Shown piece by piece: positions 11,501 to 22,155 of a DNA stretch of 64,000 nt. The notes below the pieces were generated by a model. The model had not been told where the DNA came from, made no database searches, and saw nothing but the letters and a program-made list of their open reading frames with translations. Source of the DNA: Roridomyces roridus (Eukaryota; Basidiomycota; Agaricomycetes; Agaricales; Mycenaceae); NCBI GenBank assembly GCA_029378245.1, contig JARKIF010000006.1, positions 1,984,001-2,048,000 on the forward strand. Reading direction: 5' to 3'. How positions within the stretch are numbered: position 1 is the first letter of the stretch; every line of letters begins with the position of its first letter. Made by a program: the position numbers and the translations under genes.

Positions 11501-12737
11501 TCGCTCTGGTGCGGGCTGTTCATTGTGTTTGTTTAGCTGACGCTGAGGTCAACTCCCATAGGACCTCTGCTGCTCACTGCGTTTCGGACGCGATCCATGT
11601 GGACTGAGCTGTCGAAATATACCGAAACCGTTTGTGGATGAAGATATCGATCGGACGCTGTGGACCCACCCGTCCTCGGCTGTCCCCATCCAACCCAATC
11701 TGCTCACCCTCACGTTCTCGGAATCCGCCTCGCTGTTTCTGACATTGCGTGAAATTGTCGACAAGTTGTCAGTTTTCCCTTTTGGCGGACATTCGACCTG
11801 ACTCTGACTTGTTTTTCAGACACGAGATGGATAAGGGTCGTATTCAGGACCATGCCACGAAACTCGAGTGAGCATCCTCTCATTTCATTTTGTTTCTGCT
11901 CTCTCACGTCTACCAGCCTTCAGCTCAACCATTGGAAAAGTTGCCTTCCATCTCAGCTCCAAGTCACTTTGGCCAACATGGCCCAATCGACGCCGCAAAA
12001 GCTGATGTTGCACTGTCAATATTGGTGGAGCTCCATCATCTTGCATCGACCGTTCTTCAAGCTCCAGCCTCACACGACAACCAACCGGGCTGATCGGGAC
12101 ATCGACCACGCCAAGGTATACTTATTCAATTTCACTCTCAAACTTGACCAACTCCCAGCTATGCAAAAACGCCGCCAAATCGATCCTCGACCTCGTCTCG
12201 ACCTGGTCTTCCCTCTACACCCTCCGCTACACACCCCCAACGCTCGTCCAACCAGTCTTTGACGCCGGTACAATCTTCCTCCTGCTCTCCCTGCAAGCTG
12301 CGACGCGCCCTGCACGCGTGGCAATGGACGCATTGCAGAAGGCCATCGAGCGCGCCGAGACTTGCGTCCGACTCTTGCGTGAGATGGGCGGGACATGGGC
12401 GTCTGCGCGGCAGGCGGGTGATGCGCTGTGTGGGTTGATGACGGAGGGCGTCGGGCCGATTGTCACCAAGAGGATTGCAGCGGGGGGCGTCCCTTTGGGG
12501 ATCATGTCTGCGCTTGGGGACAGGGCGAACATGGAGGAGGAGGAGGTTGATAATTGGGAGGACGAATTGCCCCCGTATACGAGACACTGGAGGGAATTTC
12601 CCGGTTGGACGCCAACCGAGTCGGTCATGAACGGTGGGGCTGATGAACCCAGCGTGGATCTGGACTTCACCGGTTTCTCACTTCCTCCATTGCATGATTC
12701 GTGGAATTACCCTCTGACAACTAATAATCTCCTGTAA
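8597..12737 (+). CDS. Zn2Cys6 fungal-type transcription factor (nit-4/XlnR-like layout), zinc cluster interrupted
   Basis: The start at 8597 gives MAKGANTRGPYAARACSVCR; after a short intron (about 8661-8709) the gene continues KTKCDGQQPVCSY. The next cluster segment CASSGREKD appears only at about 10279, then CCWERDSDARK, then a linker/coiled coil ending LQNYVEILQGMLAK (about 10429-10480). Together these give the six-cysteine pattern C-x2-C-x6-C-x6-C-x2-C-x8-C of a DNA-binding binuclear zinc cluster. A Fungal_trans-type middle domain follows (LHNTLLAISAVYSDNPYIRD; FITEDEMHARHWACWSTFAL; LWWSSIILHRPF-like at about 12040). The carboxyl end is acidic (MEEEEVDNWEDELPPY). At least seven exons are implied. 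The block 8753-10275 between cysteines 4 and 5 is too long for this genome's introns and has no clean GT..AG fit, so the gene may be inactive. It lies head to tail with an epoxide hydrolase and may once have regulated nearby metabolic genes. Confidence 0.75.
8753..10275. mobile_element. probable insertion inside the Zn2Cys6 gene
   Basis: This 1.5-kb block separates TGC AGC TAC (cysteine 4 plus two residues) from TGC GCA TCC (cysteine 5), which would join exactly to complete the zinc cluster. Its left edge contains nested palindromes. CTTTTTCCTCTTTT pairs with AAAAGAGGAAAAAG and CTTTTTTGG with CCAAAAAAG inside 8762-8840, and CACTTTTTTAAG pairs with CTTAAAAAAGTG at 8843-8880. No terminal inverted repeat, target duplication or transposase was recognised, so the element type is unknown. 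A very large intron is the alternative. Confidence 0.5.
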
Positions 12738-12750
12738 TTGATTCTACATT

Positions 12751-14261
12751 TCAAGCGTACCCCGACTTGCCGCTGACAACCCCAAACGCCGGTCCACTCT
12801 TGCCAAACATCTTCCTCAAATCACCCACGAGCTCCTCTGAGCGTTCATATGCCGCAAAGTGCCCGCCCGATTCATGCACACCGTCGAATACGATGTTGCC
12901 CAGGCAGCGTGTCCAGCTGTTGAAGTCGACTCAGTTGCAAAATACGGAAAGACGAGGCAACACACACCTCTTTGGCATGACGATACTGTCGTTCGGGAAG
13001 TGCGAGATTCCCATCGGAATGGATTGGATCGGTTCTTTGACCATGGCTTCGAACAAACTGTTGATGTTGCCCTTCATGCCCTCACGGTAACTGCGGATCG
13101 AGGCAGTAGGGCCGGCGCGCGAGAACCAGTAAATTGAGATCCAGGTCAGGACTGTGCAACTTGAGGCAAGTCAAACCAAGAAAAATTGAACATGAACGCA
13201 CCTTCATCGTCCGTCCAAGGATACCCATCCGACCACTGGGCGAGCTTCTCGTATATCCACGCCAGGAGCCCCACGGGCGAGTCGGCAAGCGAGTAACCCA
13301 GAGTCTGGGGGCGCGTGGATTGAATGTGGACGTAGCCCATGCCCGTCGCGAAGAACTCGCCGTTTTTGGCCAGGCGCGCGCCTTCTGCGGGAGTGAGAGG
13401 GTTGGCGTCTCCAGCGGGCGGTGCGCCACTGTGGGGATGGTTTATTTCCAAGGGAGAAGCAAGGGAGGAAGAGGACATGCACTGGAGTGTTGGTGTGCCA
13501 GGCCTTGACGTGCTTGACGCCGTATATTTTCGCGATGTTGTAGGAGACCTATAGAGCAACATTGTGTATTAATCCACGAGATATGGAGCAGGCACTTACC
13601 AAATGGCCAAAATCTCCGCCCTGAATGACTGCGCTCGTTATCAGCTTTCAAAACACGTAGAATCGATTGTGAACCTCACCGTATTCGTCGTACCCGAGAG
13701 GAAGCATCAGCTTATGAGCCACCTCTGCGTATTTCTCGACAGCAAAGCCTTTTGTCTTCGGCCCCTCAGAGAACCCGAATCCAGGGTGACTGAGCGCGAC
13801 AAGGTTGAAGGCGGGAAACTCGGCGCTGCCTTGTGTGGCCAGAGCTGCGACTTTGCGGCTTTCAAGGAAGCATCCCGGCCCTGCATCGTATGAATTAACG
13901 TACGCACTTGCTACAGATTCAAGACAAACTCACACCCATGCAGGAACAACAACGGAATTGCACCCTCAACCGCACTTCGTTTGTGAATGTAATGAATGTT
14001 GAGCGTGCCATGGCCCTCCACGTCAATGTCGCGCGTAAACTGCGGAAGCTCAGCGTTAAGCTTGGCCTCCTGCACCCTCCAATCGAATTGCGCGGAATCC
14101 GACCAACGCGCTGCGAGGCGCCTGATGTCAGACAGGGGTACGCCGTGGTCCCAGCCCGCGTCGGAGAGTTCGTCGGGGAAGGTTGCGAGTGCGAGCTTTT
14201 GGTGGAGGAGGGCGAGTTGAGCGTCGGGTATGGAGATTGTGAAAGGTTTTTCGCAAGACAT
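12751..14261 (-). CDS. epoxide hydrolase (EHN plus alpha/beta-hydrolase)
   Basis: The start at 14261 gives MSCEKPFTISIPDAQLALLHQKLALATFPDELSDAGWDHG in the EHN amino-terminal style. Then come IRRLAARW and the FDWRVQEAKLN segment that precedes the hydrolase core. The core shows LLFLHGCEF (the HGWPG-like oxyanion region), a VVIQGGDFGHLVSYNIA nucleophile region (aspartate in GGDFG), GMGYVHIQSTRPQTLGYSLADSPVGLLAWIYEKL, and a carboxyl catalytic region VHESGGHFAAYE. Several short introns interrupt it, and TGA lies at 12751-12753. The enzyme would open epoxides with water, as microsomal-type and fungal detoxifying or biosynthetic epoxide hydrolases do. It converges on the Zn2Cys6 gene with a 13-bp gap. 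No frame break was noticed. Substrate is unknown. Confidence 0.82.
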
Positions 14262-14839
14262 GGCGGACGGTTAACAGTAATAGCTTGCGACGTGACTTAT
14301 ATAGCCGCGCGGCGGGCCATTGCAAAATCAGCGGTTAGTAATACAATGAATGAATTCACCCCCGTTTTTCGAGATTTTTCCGACGCCAGGGTGCACATAA
14401 ATACGGCTTGAAAGAAAGATCCCTTTCAAGTACACCTTGCCTCAAAGACGGGTCTTCAGCAGAGATTTTTCGCAGCAAGTTGCACTTTCGAGAGGTTTGA
14501 TCGGTGATCGAGTTCCGTTGAATTTCCGGAGGCCAAGAAAAGGGAGGTAAAATTACCACGATGAATCGTCCCATCAAAAGAGTAAAAGGTTGCCGCTGTA
14601 GACTCTAGAGCGGCCGGAGAAGATGTCGAGAGGCAACCGGAGGAAGGCACGCTGGGGACTGTGGACGTGAGATATATCTGAGTAGAGTGAGGATGGTACT
14701 GCTCGAGATCGGGCTCCTAGCTAGATCATCTTCAAGTTGAAGATGGCCATGGACTCGGGGAGAAATATTGAAAGCGGTTCGATGCAGTGGGTAGAGAGGA
14801 AAGAAAGAAATACAATTCCCCCAACAACGAAAAATACAC
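14262..14839. other. gene-free stretch, nothing recognised
   Basis: It contains the upstream region of the epoxide hydrolase and sequence left of the reductase relic. No protein-like frame was found. Confidence 0.4.
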
Positions 14840-15240
14840 ACTTGTGCCCAATCAAACTATCCGAGTTGATGCTCGTAAAATGTAGCTTTTCAGAAGATTT
14901 GAGAGTAGCATCGACTATAGCGCTCGAAACGGCCTCGGCGGGCAACTACTCTATGACGTTCGGAGGATCGGAGCGGAAGGCACCCAACGCGAGACTTGAT
15001 TTCACGATGGATGGAACCCAGTCCGTCGTCAACCACGCGCCGCTCTGAGTGGAGCCGCCAAGTTGGCCGATTCGGAACGAGGTGGCGTGTAGTCCTGACG
15101 CTGCGAGAATGTGTAAGGAGTTCATTGGAAAGAATGTCGGGGAATGGTGAGAACACGGGGAAGAGAAGGAGCAAAGAGACGTACTGGAATTCGCGACGAC
15201 CGGTGAGGCCCAGTGATCCCCTTCTAGCTCCCGAACAAAC
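14840..15240 (-). pseudogene. relic of an adenylate-forming reductase (thioester-reductase domain)
   Basis: On the minus strand ILAASGLHATSFRIGQ (15063-15110) is followed by the STQSGAWLTTDWVPSIVKSSLALGAF segment and NVIE, then TAG, then LPAEAVSSAIVDATL. This aligns residue for residue with the reductase domain of the gene at 33227-36887 (ILAASGLHATSFRIGQISG..., NVVAWLPAEAVSSAIVDAAL). The tryptophan codon TGG is TAG here, a nonsense change. The intron before ILAAS (about 15111-15182) is retained, so the copy arose from DNA rather than mRNA. No adenylation or carrier domain lies nearby. The match fades around 14845. Confidence 0.85.
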
Positions 15241-15320
15241 TGCTGGTAGGATGGCCAGTCCTCGCTCGAGTCCTCATTGTCCTCGTCATCACCGTCCCTT
15301 GCATCGTCACCCACGTCGCC

Positions 15321-16546
15321 TCATGCGCACGGATCATCAATATCCACACCCTTTGACCCGACGCTCAGATCCTCGATAAAAGCGAAGACCTCCTCTTCGA
15401 CGACGACGGGTGCCTAGAGAAGCGATTCGAGCGGAACTGACTCCAAAAACGACACCAGCGAGGGGCGCGTTGGCGGAACGTTGGGTGCTTCTTTGGCTTG
15501 AGGAAACTTGGGTTCCGTGTGATGGTCGATGGAGGGAGTGAATGTGAATGGAAAGTCACAACAGTCGGTGATGGGCGTGGGGACGGTCTTCTTGTCGGCC
15601 CTGGGAGAGGCGAGCTGAGGTAGGAGAGGCCAGACAGGTATATCCGGGTTCGTGAATGTGAATAAGAAGTCACAATTGATGGCAGGGGCAGACTTTTCTC
15701 CAGGCGTGTACTCGACTTGCGGTAGAGTCTTCTTCTTGGCCTTGCTCGCAGCGAGGGAGATGTCAACGAAGCGGATGATGCCGTCAATGTCGCGCCGCCC
15801 GAGAGGCCGTGGTGGACGGGAGACTGAGGAATGTCAGTATCGGCAGACAAAAGACAATGAGAGGACGCACCTCGGCCGTGGAAGGCACCCAGCACACGCA
15901 GAGAACGCGGGATAATGCCGAGCTTGCGGAGACCCACGGGGACTGCTTTGAGGCCAGTCGGGCTTGAAGACTTTGACATCTTCAGGGCAGCAAGGGTCTG
16001 CCGCACGACGTTAACGATCAAGTCGTTTTTCGAGGGTCCGATGAGAACACGCCGTGGACAATGAACTGGAACAAGCGTGAGTTTGCAGAGCAACGAGAAT
16101 AAAGTGACACGCACCTTGTACTTATGTATGTGTCCGATACCCGTCAGCCACCCAATTGGGCGTGGCACTAACATCATCCTCCACAGCGCCATGATGCTGA
16201 GGACCGTACTTGAGTGAGCGATTCTGGGCGGGGGCGGGGGTATAAAACGTGGTCTTGATTTGACGGTGGCGGGAGGAGATGGACGAATCTCTTTGACAAA
16301 GCCCAGTCGGTCGTCTTGTGGACGCGGAAACAACGCTTGCCGAGGATGTACCACAAGATGGAAGCAATGACGATGTCATGGACCAACAGGACGAGAACGA
16401 CCGAGAAGAAGGACCACTCAATCGGGCCAGCGGGCAGGACACCGTTTGGCGGGGGTGGGGTTGGCAAGCCCGGGACAGGTGCTTTGAAAGGCTTGACCAG
16501 CGAGGAAGGAGAGGAAGCAAAGGATGACGATGAGAGTGGAGGACAT
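15321..16546 (-). CDS. hypothetical protein with signal/transmembrane segments
   Basis: A start at 16546 gives MSSTLIVILCFLSFLAG, a signal-peptide-like leader. After a probable intron a strong hydrophobic segment EWSFFSVVLVLLVHDIVIASILWYIL follows. Further downstream a protein-like frame contains DIDGIIRFVDISLAASKAKKK and two similar phrases, INCDFLFTFTNPDIP and CCDFPFTFTPSIDH, and ends at TGA 15321-15323. Exon borders (about 16065-16113 and 15828-15870) are approximate, and the frame in the middle is uncertain. The family is not recognised. It is probably a membrane or secreted protein of basidiomycetes. Confidence 0.4.
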
Positions 16547-16815
16547 TATGGTGCGTGGAAGAGATGGGAGAATGGGTGGCTGACACTGAGACGGACTTGT
16601 CCAATGTCAGCACCCTGGCGGAATTCTGAATCCATCTTGCGCATTCGCCGTCGAGGGGTCCGATGGAGTCAAGCGCTCTGAGGTCGGCTGGAGGACCGTC
16701 GTGGTCATGGTTGAGGAACGCCGACGTAAGTACATCATTTTTGGTAAGACATCAAAGTTTGGCCGCGGCGATCAAACAAGCTTGCCTTCCCTTGCCCACA
16801 ACCTTCGTGCCGACC

Positions 16816-17669
16816 ATGCAAGAGGACAGCTACGTCAAGTATCGCGTCGTCGTGACCGGCTTCGGTAGGCTACAGCTCTGTCTTGCTTCATCCACATCTC
16901 TTCACTACTTCCAGCCCTTCGGCACGTTCAAAGAGAACCCGTCCTGGCTGGCCGTGGCCCGTCAAGACTCTCCACGATTCGATAATCAACATCACCCCTC
17001 CTCGCGGTGCCCCGCTCAAAGGCCCGAAACCCGACTCGATCCACATTACAGCTGTCAACATCCCGACGGTGTACACCGCAGTACTCGAGACCGTACCCAA
17101 ATTGCACGCAGCGCCTCCGGTGCCAGTACCGGAATACACTCCCCCGACCTCACGTGCGCCGCCAGAGGAGGGATACGACCTTATCGTGCACGTGGGTGTT
17201 GCGGGTCCCGGACCTCTGCGTGCCGAACGCCTTGCTCACAAGACTGGATACGCTTTGCCGGATTATGAGAGGCAGAGTCCGCCTCTGATTATCGGTGCAA
17301 AGGGAAATTTGCGTGGGTTTGGACTTCCGAGGTACGGTGAGGAGTTTGGTGACGAGCTATTCACTGCGGTGGATGTCGATTCGTTTGTGGGGGATTTGAC
17401 GACTGGGCCGAACCCTTTGGTAAGTCGTCGTCGTCGTTATCTCTGTATGGCAATCTGACGACAAACCATAGCCGTTGGAGCCATCGAATGACGCAGGACG
17501 TTTTGTCTGCGATTTCACTTATTATTGTTCGCTCGCAGAGTCGCGGATCGCCAAACGAGAGACGCCCGTTTTGTTCATCCACTGTCCGCCCATCGGTCAG
17601 CCTATGAGCACGCCCGAGGTTGCAGATGGCGTCCGCCGGATTATATCCAACGTCTGTGGAAAGTTGTAA
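16816..17669 (+). CDS. pyroglutamyl-peptidase I-like (peptidase C15), frame breaks suspected
   Basis: The start at 16816 (MQEDSYVKYRVVVTGFG) is followed by PFGTFKENPSWLAV, HVGVAGPGPLRAERLAHKTGY, AGRFVCDFTYYCSL (nucleophile cysteine in FVCD) and VLFIHCPP (histidine). These are the ordered motifs of C15 peptidases, which remove amino-terminal pyroglutamate from peptides in the cytosol. Two joins do not fit. The first intron (GT at 16865 to AG at 16914, 50 nt) leaves the wrong phase between TGFG and PFG. Between NPSWLAV and VKTLHDSI the frame shifts by one, apparently through an imperfect 7-nt repeat GGCC(C)GT at about 16950-16963. A normal intron lies at about 17419-17472. Either the gene is decaying or the sequence has small indel errors. 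Confidence 0.75.
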
Positions 17670-18921
17670 TCGAGAAGGTACGAGATCTCTTTGTGGAACG
17701 CATTGAGCGTGCTAACTTACAGGCCCAGTTTTTTCCCCCTATGGAATATGTATCGCGAATCGCCTGCACAAATTGAATTTCTGAATAGTCAGGGTTATTT
17801 CTGCCAGCATTCATCCCATCCTGCAATAAGGTCACTTCATACTTGCCTGTCCCGAACCATTCCGCCTATCGAACACGATTGAAGACTCCCACCAGAACTT
17901 CCGGCGCCAATCAAACTCGACCTCGCGGACTTGAACTATTCTACACCTTCCCAAGCGCCCTATACTTACGGGAAGCATGATATCTCTGCGTATTGCGCTT
18001 CGCAATCACTCACGCATGTCATGTCGTGAGGTCGGTCAATATTCGGCGAGACCAGTCAACTCCCGCTAAAAGTACTCGCAGCGTTCTCAATCTCAATATG
18101 ACCCAAGTCTCAGAAACCCTGCACTTCAAGAAGTGATCAACGTGGTCCGTCGCCGAGCGTAGGAAATCGCCGTTTTTTGTGGCGTCTTCTCCCTTCTCCT
18201 TGCCTCACCGAGCATTCTCGAAAAGACCGACCATGCAAAGCAATAATTCAAGGAAGGTCGATGCTATATTAAGCTCTCCTCACGATAACGACTTTCCTTG
18301 TGGGGATCCCCACGCACGTCGCCGCATCGTATGGTCAACATGGTGGGTGAAATGACCTTTGAGATGTTGACAGACAATAGTATACGAAAGTCTCTGTGTT
18401 GAGGTGAGGATTAGTAGAACTTGAACGTACGTGGTATTCTCTGAGTTTGACCCCAAAGAGCACTCATCTCCCCCTGGGATTTGTTATAGCTTCCACCGGA
18501 TCGTCGGAACCACTCACGCAATTTACAAGTATCGGTGTACTTGGGTCACAAGGGATCGCATCGGCAGACTCCTGCTACCTCTGGCCTGAATTCTCTGATG
18601 AGTCAACTTCTTAATATGAAATTCTCTTCTGAAGCTATTCAGTTATTCAACACTGAGCCAGCTTCATACCGACCGAAGACCGATCTACTTACGGCTGGCA
18701 CGGGTTTCCGAAATCCTTACCGATGCCATTCGGGCTGCTAAAATTGGTCCGATGCTCACCGAGGCAGCCGGCCCGAATGTACTTGATCTTTTAGCGCGGC
18801 GACGGCGTATGTACGCAACCTGGTTCTATGATTAATCCGACCACGGTCTTCTACTCGGTGCCTTGTGGACCTTTCTCTTCCTTTTTCACTCGCACCCATC
18901 GTCTGCTAGATCGCTTGCACT
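17670..18921. other. intergenic, possible coding relic near 18680-18830
   Basis: Most of this stretch shows nothing. Around 18680-18830 one plus-strand frame reads VSEILTDAIRAAKIGPMLTEA and continues plausibly for about 25 more residues, but no start, domain or homologue is recognised. Confidence 0.3.
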
Positions 18922-20155
18922 ATGGACAGATACGACGACCCATCGAAATCCCCCTCGAGCTCGTACTACTCTGCAGAGGGACAAAGCAATCGGAGAAGAT
19001 CCTCCAGCTTCCTGTCCAGTGTCTTCAGCCACAACCGGGCTCGTTCTGCATCGGAAGCACCACCGCCGTCGTACAACGAGAGCTTGTTTGTACCCAGCGC
19101 TGCGAGCACTGGCACGCGGCGCACGAGTTGTGAGTAAAACACATTTTGGAACCGCGTGTACTACTGACATTTTCTGTCAAGGGTTCAAGAGACCCGCGCG
19201 CCAAGAAAATGTCGAAGATGTGTTGGAGCTGCTGAGGAAGTACGATACGGTTATCCTCGTTGACGATTCGGGGTCTATGACTCTGCCTGGCTCGAAGAGG
19301 GGGTTGACTCGTTGGCACGAGGTATGGATGATGCCTCGCTCTCAACCACCATCTCACCGACACTGCTATTAGGCTGGACAGGCGTTGGAGACTCTCGCAG
19401 AGACGGCGCAAGAGTACGACGGAGATGGAGTTGACATTTATTTCATGAACAGTCCGAGAGCTGCGCTGAACGTCAAGGTCGGCGAGAACGCCCACTCAAT
19501 CAACTCTGAATTCAATTCTTGAAAAGACATCCACCGACGTGCGGCTCCTTTTCAGCAAAGTCAAACCGTCGGGTTTGACACCGACTGGCGAACGGCTCGA
19601 GCAACTGTTGAAGCCGCGCATCATCGAGTTGGAACAATCGCGTATCGACCCGGATGGGACGCCCAGGAACAGGATGACCGACGAACCAATCAAGCGGGTG
19701 AATTTTATCGTCATCACGGATGGTGCAGCAAGTGCGTTCAAGAATCCACCCTTTTGTCGCGCTTTCTGATTTTTTTTGGCAGCGGACGAACCCCAGTATC
19801 CGATTATCGACGCTGCGAGTCGGCTCAAAGCCATGACCAATTTGTGTATGGTGCAGGTGAGGTTCCGCCGGCACTCTTCATCATGTTCTGAGCATTTCCA
19901 GCTGGGCATTCAATTTGTTCAGATAGGGAACGACTCGGGGGCTACGAGAGCTCTCAGAGAGCTCGATGACAATCTTCACAAGACGAAGAACATTCGAGTT
20001 GGTGGGATACGGCTGTTATTATCCCTTTACTGACGAGGTTCCAGGACATCGTGGACACGACACCGTACTCGAAACTGAACCCACTCACCGCCGCGGGGTT
20101 AATTAAAATTCTTCTCGGGGGCATCAATCGTCGAATTGACGAAATGCCGAATTGA
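18922..20155 (+). CDS. von Willebrand factor A (VWA) domain protein
   Basis: The start at 18922 gives MDRYDDPSKSPSSSYYSAEG, then a serine-rich low-complexity leader with a PPPSY motif. After an intron (19130-19181) comes FKRPARQENVEDVLELLRKYDTVILVDDSGSM. DxSGS is the metal-ion-dependent adhesion site of VWA domains. The domain continues with ALETLAETAQEYDGDGVDIYFMN, VKRVNFIVITDGAA (the second conserved aspartate) and LCMVQLGIQFVQIGND. Six or so short introns are implied, and TGA is at 20153-20155. Such soluble fungal VWA proteins usually mediate protein-protein contacts in the cytosol. No membrane segment is seen. Frames connect well, so the gene looks intact. Confidence 0.85.
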
Positions 20156-20681
20156 AGTTCGGAACCCCACTCTTTCCGCGTTTCCGTGGAGTTGTAATAA
20201 AATTGTACCCTTTCAGGTTTGAAGCAATTGCCGTTCGTATCGTGGATTCTCTTTCCCTTTCCCTTTGCGTTGAACGTGACCCAGGTATCGGTTTACTTGG
20301 ATTTCCCATAGTGTGCGGCTAAACGGGATCTTTAAAGGTCGTGTTTCAATCTCATGCCCGAGGAACTTCAGTGCTTCTGGCGGAACAATGTTTTAGCGCC
20401 CGGAGGCACGGTCTGTTTCAACCTGATCCACGTGATCAGTCATTTTCAACCGGAACTCACCTCCTCTCTGATTTCGCGTTTGAAACTCGAGATAGCTCCT
20501 ATAGGGCCCCACAACTCGTGGCTCGACTGACCAAGCGGCGTTCGGAAAAAATAATCTTCTATTCAATTGTGAAATGTTGTGTCCCCTGAACGTCCTACCC
20601 CTACAGCAATGATGAGCTCATACCTAGGGACGCACATGCTACCGGTGGTATCTTCCTCTTCTACCTTTTCTCTCGTCTCGC
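20156..20681. other. intergenic, nothing recognised
   Basis: The stretch lies between the VWA gene and the 7-TM-like gene. It has a pyrimidine-rich stretch at about 20250 and no gene; it is presumably terminator and promoter. Confidence 0.4.
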
Positions 20682-22007
20682 ATGTCGGACCCGCGCCCCG
20701 TGGATTTCCTGCCTCAACTCATAACCTGGGCGACGTTCAACATATTCGCAACATGCGGCCTCGTCCCCCTTCTCCTCGTGACGCTCTACCTCCAGGGCCT
20801 GGACGCCAACGCGACGCTCGTTAGCCTCGAGTTCATATTCATATTGACTTCAAGTAGCGCGTCGGCGCTTGTCTGGACGGGCCATGGGCTCGACCCCGAC
20901 CCACCGTTCGGGCTGTGTCTTTGGAACGCGTCAGTGGTTATGGCAAATACGCCGCTGATGGCTGGGGCGGCGTTGGCTATTGTCACCAAGGTGTGGGGTA
21001 CCACCATGTCGATATGGCACCCTCGTTGGCAACCGGTGATGAGCTGGATAACTTGGACACCATTCGTTCGTTCGTCAATTCTTGGGCGTATCATTCAACT
21101 CAATATTTTCCCCAGTTAATCTCGATACCCTTCCTGTTCGGGTGTCCCTTGTTGTTTACTGCCGTCGGGGTACATTTCAACCTCGATTTCTGGCGTGCGA
21201 TACTAAGTAAGCATTCTAGTTAGGCCTCAAGAACCGAGATCTTGTTTACCGAGGGTCTCCCTTCTACTGTTTACTCGACGTAGATTCACTGTGAGTCTGT
21301 TGAACTTCCTCATTTCAACCAAAATGTGACTCGTACAGACAAATTCTATCATCCGCTTTCGGCGCAATCCTCACCTTCACTTCTCTCGTCCTGGCGGCGT
21401 GGACATCCGTCAAACTGGTACGAACGCGCCGGCGTATCGGCTCGGCGCGGTTCTCGGCAGAGGATTCGAATGGCATCTCGTACGCATTCGTCCTGCGCGT
21501 CATTTTCTTTTCGCTCTTCGTCGGAGCTGCCTTTGTTTCTGGAATCGTCGCCCTCAACTCGTCTTTTGACGCTGTGATACCGGATATTGTCGTCGCCTCG
21601 TGTGGCGTTGGGGCGTTTTTTCATTTTCGCATCCTCCAAGGTACTGATTCAACTGCCGAAAAGATAATATTCAATCGATTTGACAGGCCATCGTCCGATT
21701 CGTTTTCTTCTGCCGACGACATCCTTCGACAAGCAGCAGCTACACTCCTCAGGCGTCTCGCACGATTTCTGGATCAGCGCGTGACGTTGGGCCCCCCGGA
21801 TCTAGAGGTCGGTCGGCACCCGAGGTTTCGACACTGGGTCCCGGGGAGTTTGTGCTGTCGGTCCTCAACACAGACGGTAGTCCTAGTAGCAGTACACGCG
21901 GCGGTGATCATGCAGAGAGCTTGAAGATGGAGACGCAGGTGCGCATTACGCAGTTTTCTGAGATGGTTAGGGATGGAGTTGGTTGGGATGTTGAGAAGAT
22001 AGCGTAG
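20682..22007 (+). CDS. multi-pass (about 7 TM) membrane protein, GPCR-like
   Basis: The start at 20682 gives MSDPRPVDFLPQLITWATFN, followed by successive hydrophobic segments: FATCGLVPLLLVTLYLQ, LVSLEFIFILTSSSASALVW, SVVMANTPLMAGAALAIVTKV, LISIPFLFGCPLLFTAVGVHF, SAFGAILTFTSLVLAAWTSV, ISYAFVLRVIFFSLFVGAAF and IVVASCGVGAFF. Short introns lie at about 21085-21117, 21207-21280 and further on. The cytoplasmic tail ends ...RDGVGWDVEKIA with TAG at 22005-22007. The segment count and layout resemble fungal seven-helix receptors of the large basidiomycete hypothetical families, but it does not carry recognisable STE3 motifs. The ligand is unknown. Confidence 0.65.
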
Positions 22008-22155
22008 TATATACTGTTGTAACATTCACCTTGCAAGTGCAAGGGCACTTACGGGAACGGCTACGTGCCAACTCGGAACCGGATTCTCACCCTCACGACC
22101 CTGACTCCAAAGACAAAGAGCTCACGATCATTTCATCAACACGTTCTCCACCACC

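Noticed and set aside
12070..12670. Several minus-strand frames of 100-147 codons
   Set aside because: They lie entirely opposite the last exons of the Zn2Cys6 gene, whose domain content explains the openness.
15365..16354. 329-codon minus-strand open frame
   Set aside because: The carboxyl part is serine/arginine-rich shadow. A different frame in the same place (ending at 15321) reads far more protein-like, so only the spliced model was kept.
20682..22007. STE3-type pheromone receptor
   Set aside because: Seven hydrophobic segments are present, but the conserved STE3 loop motifs are not seen, and no pheromone precursor (CAAX) gene was found nearby.
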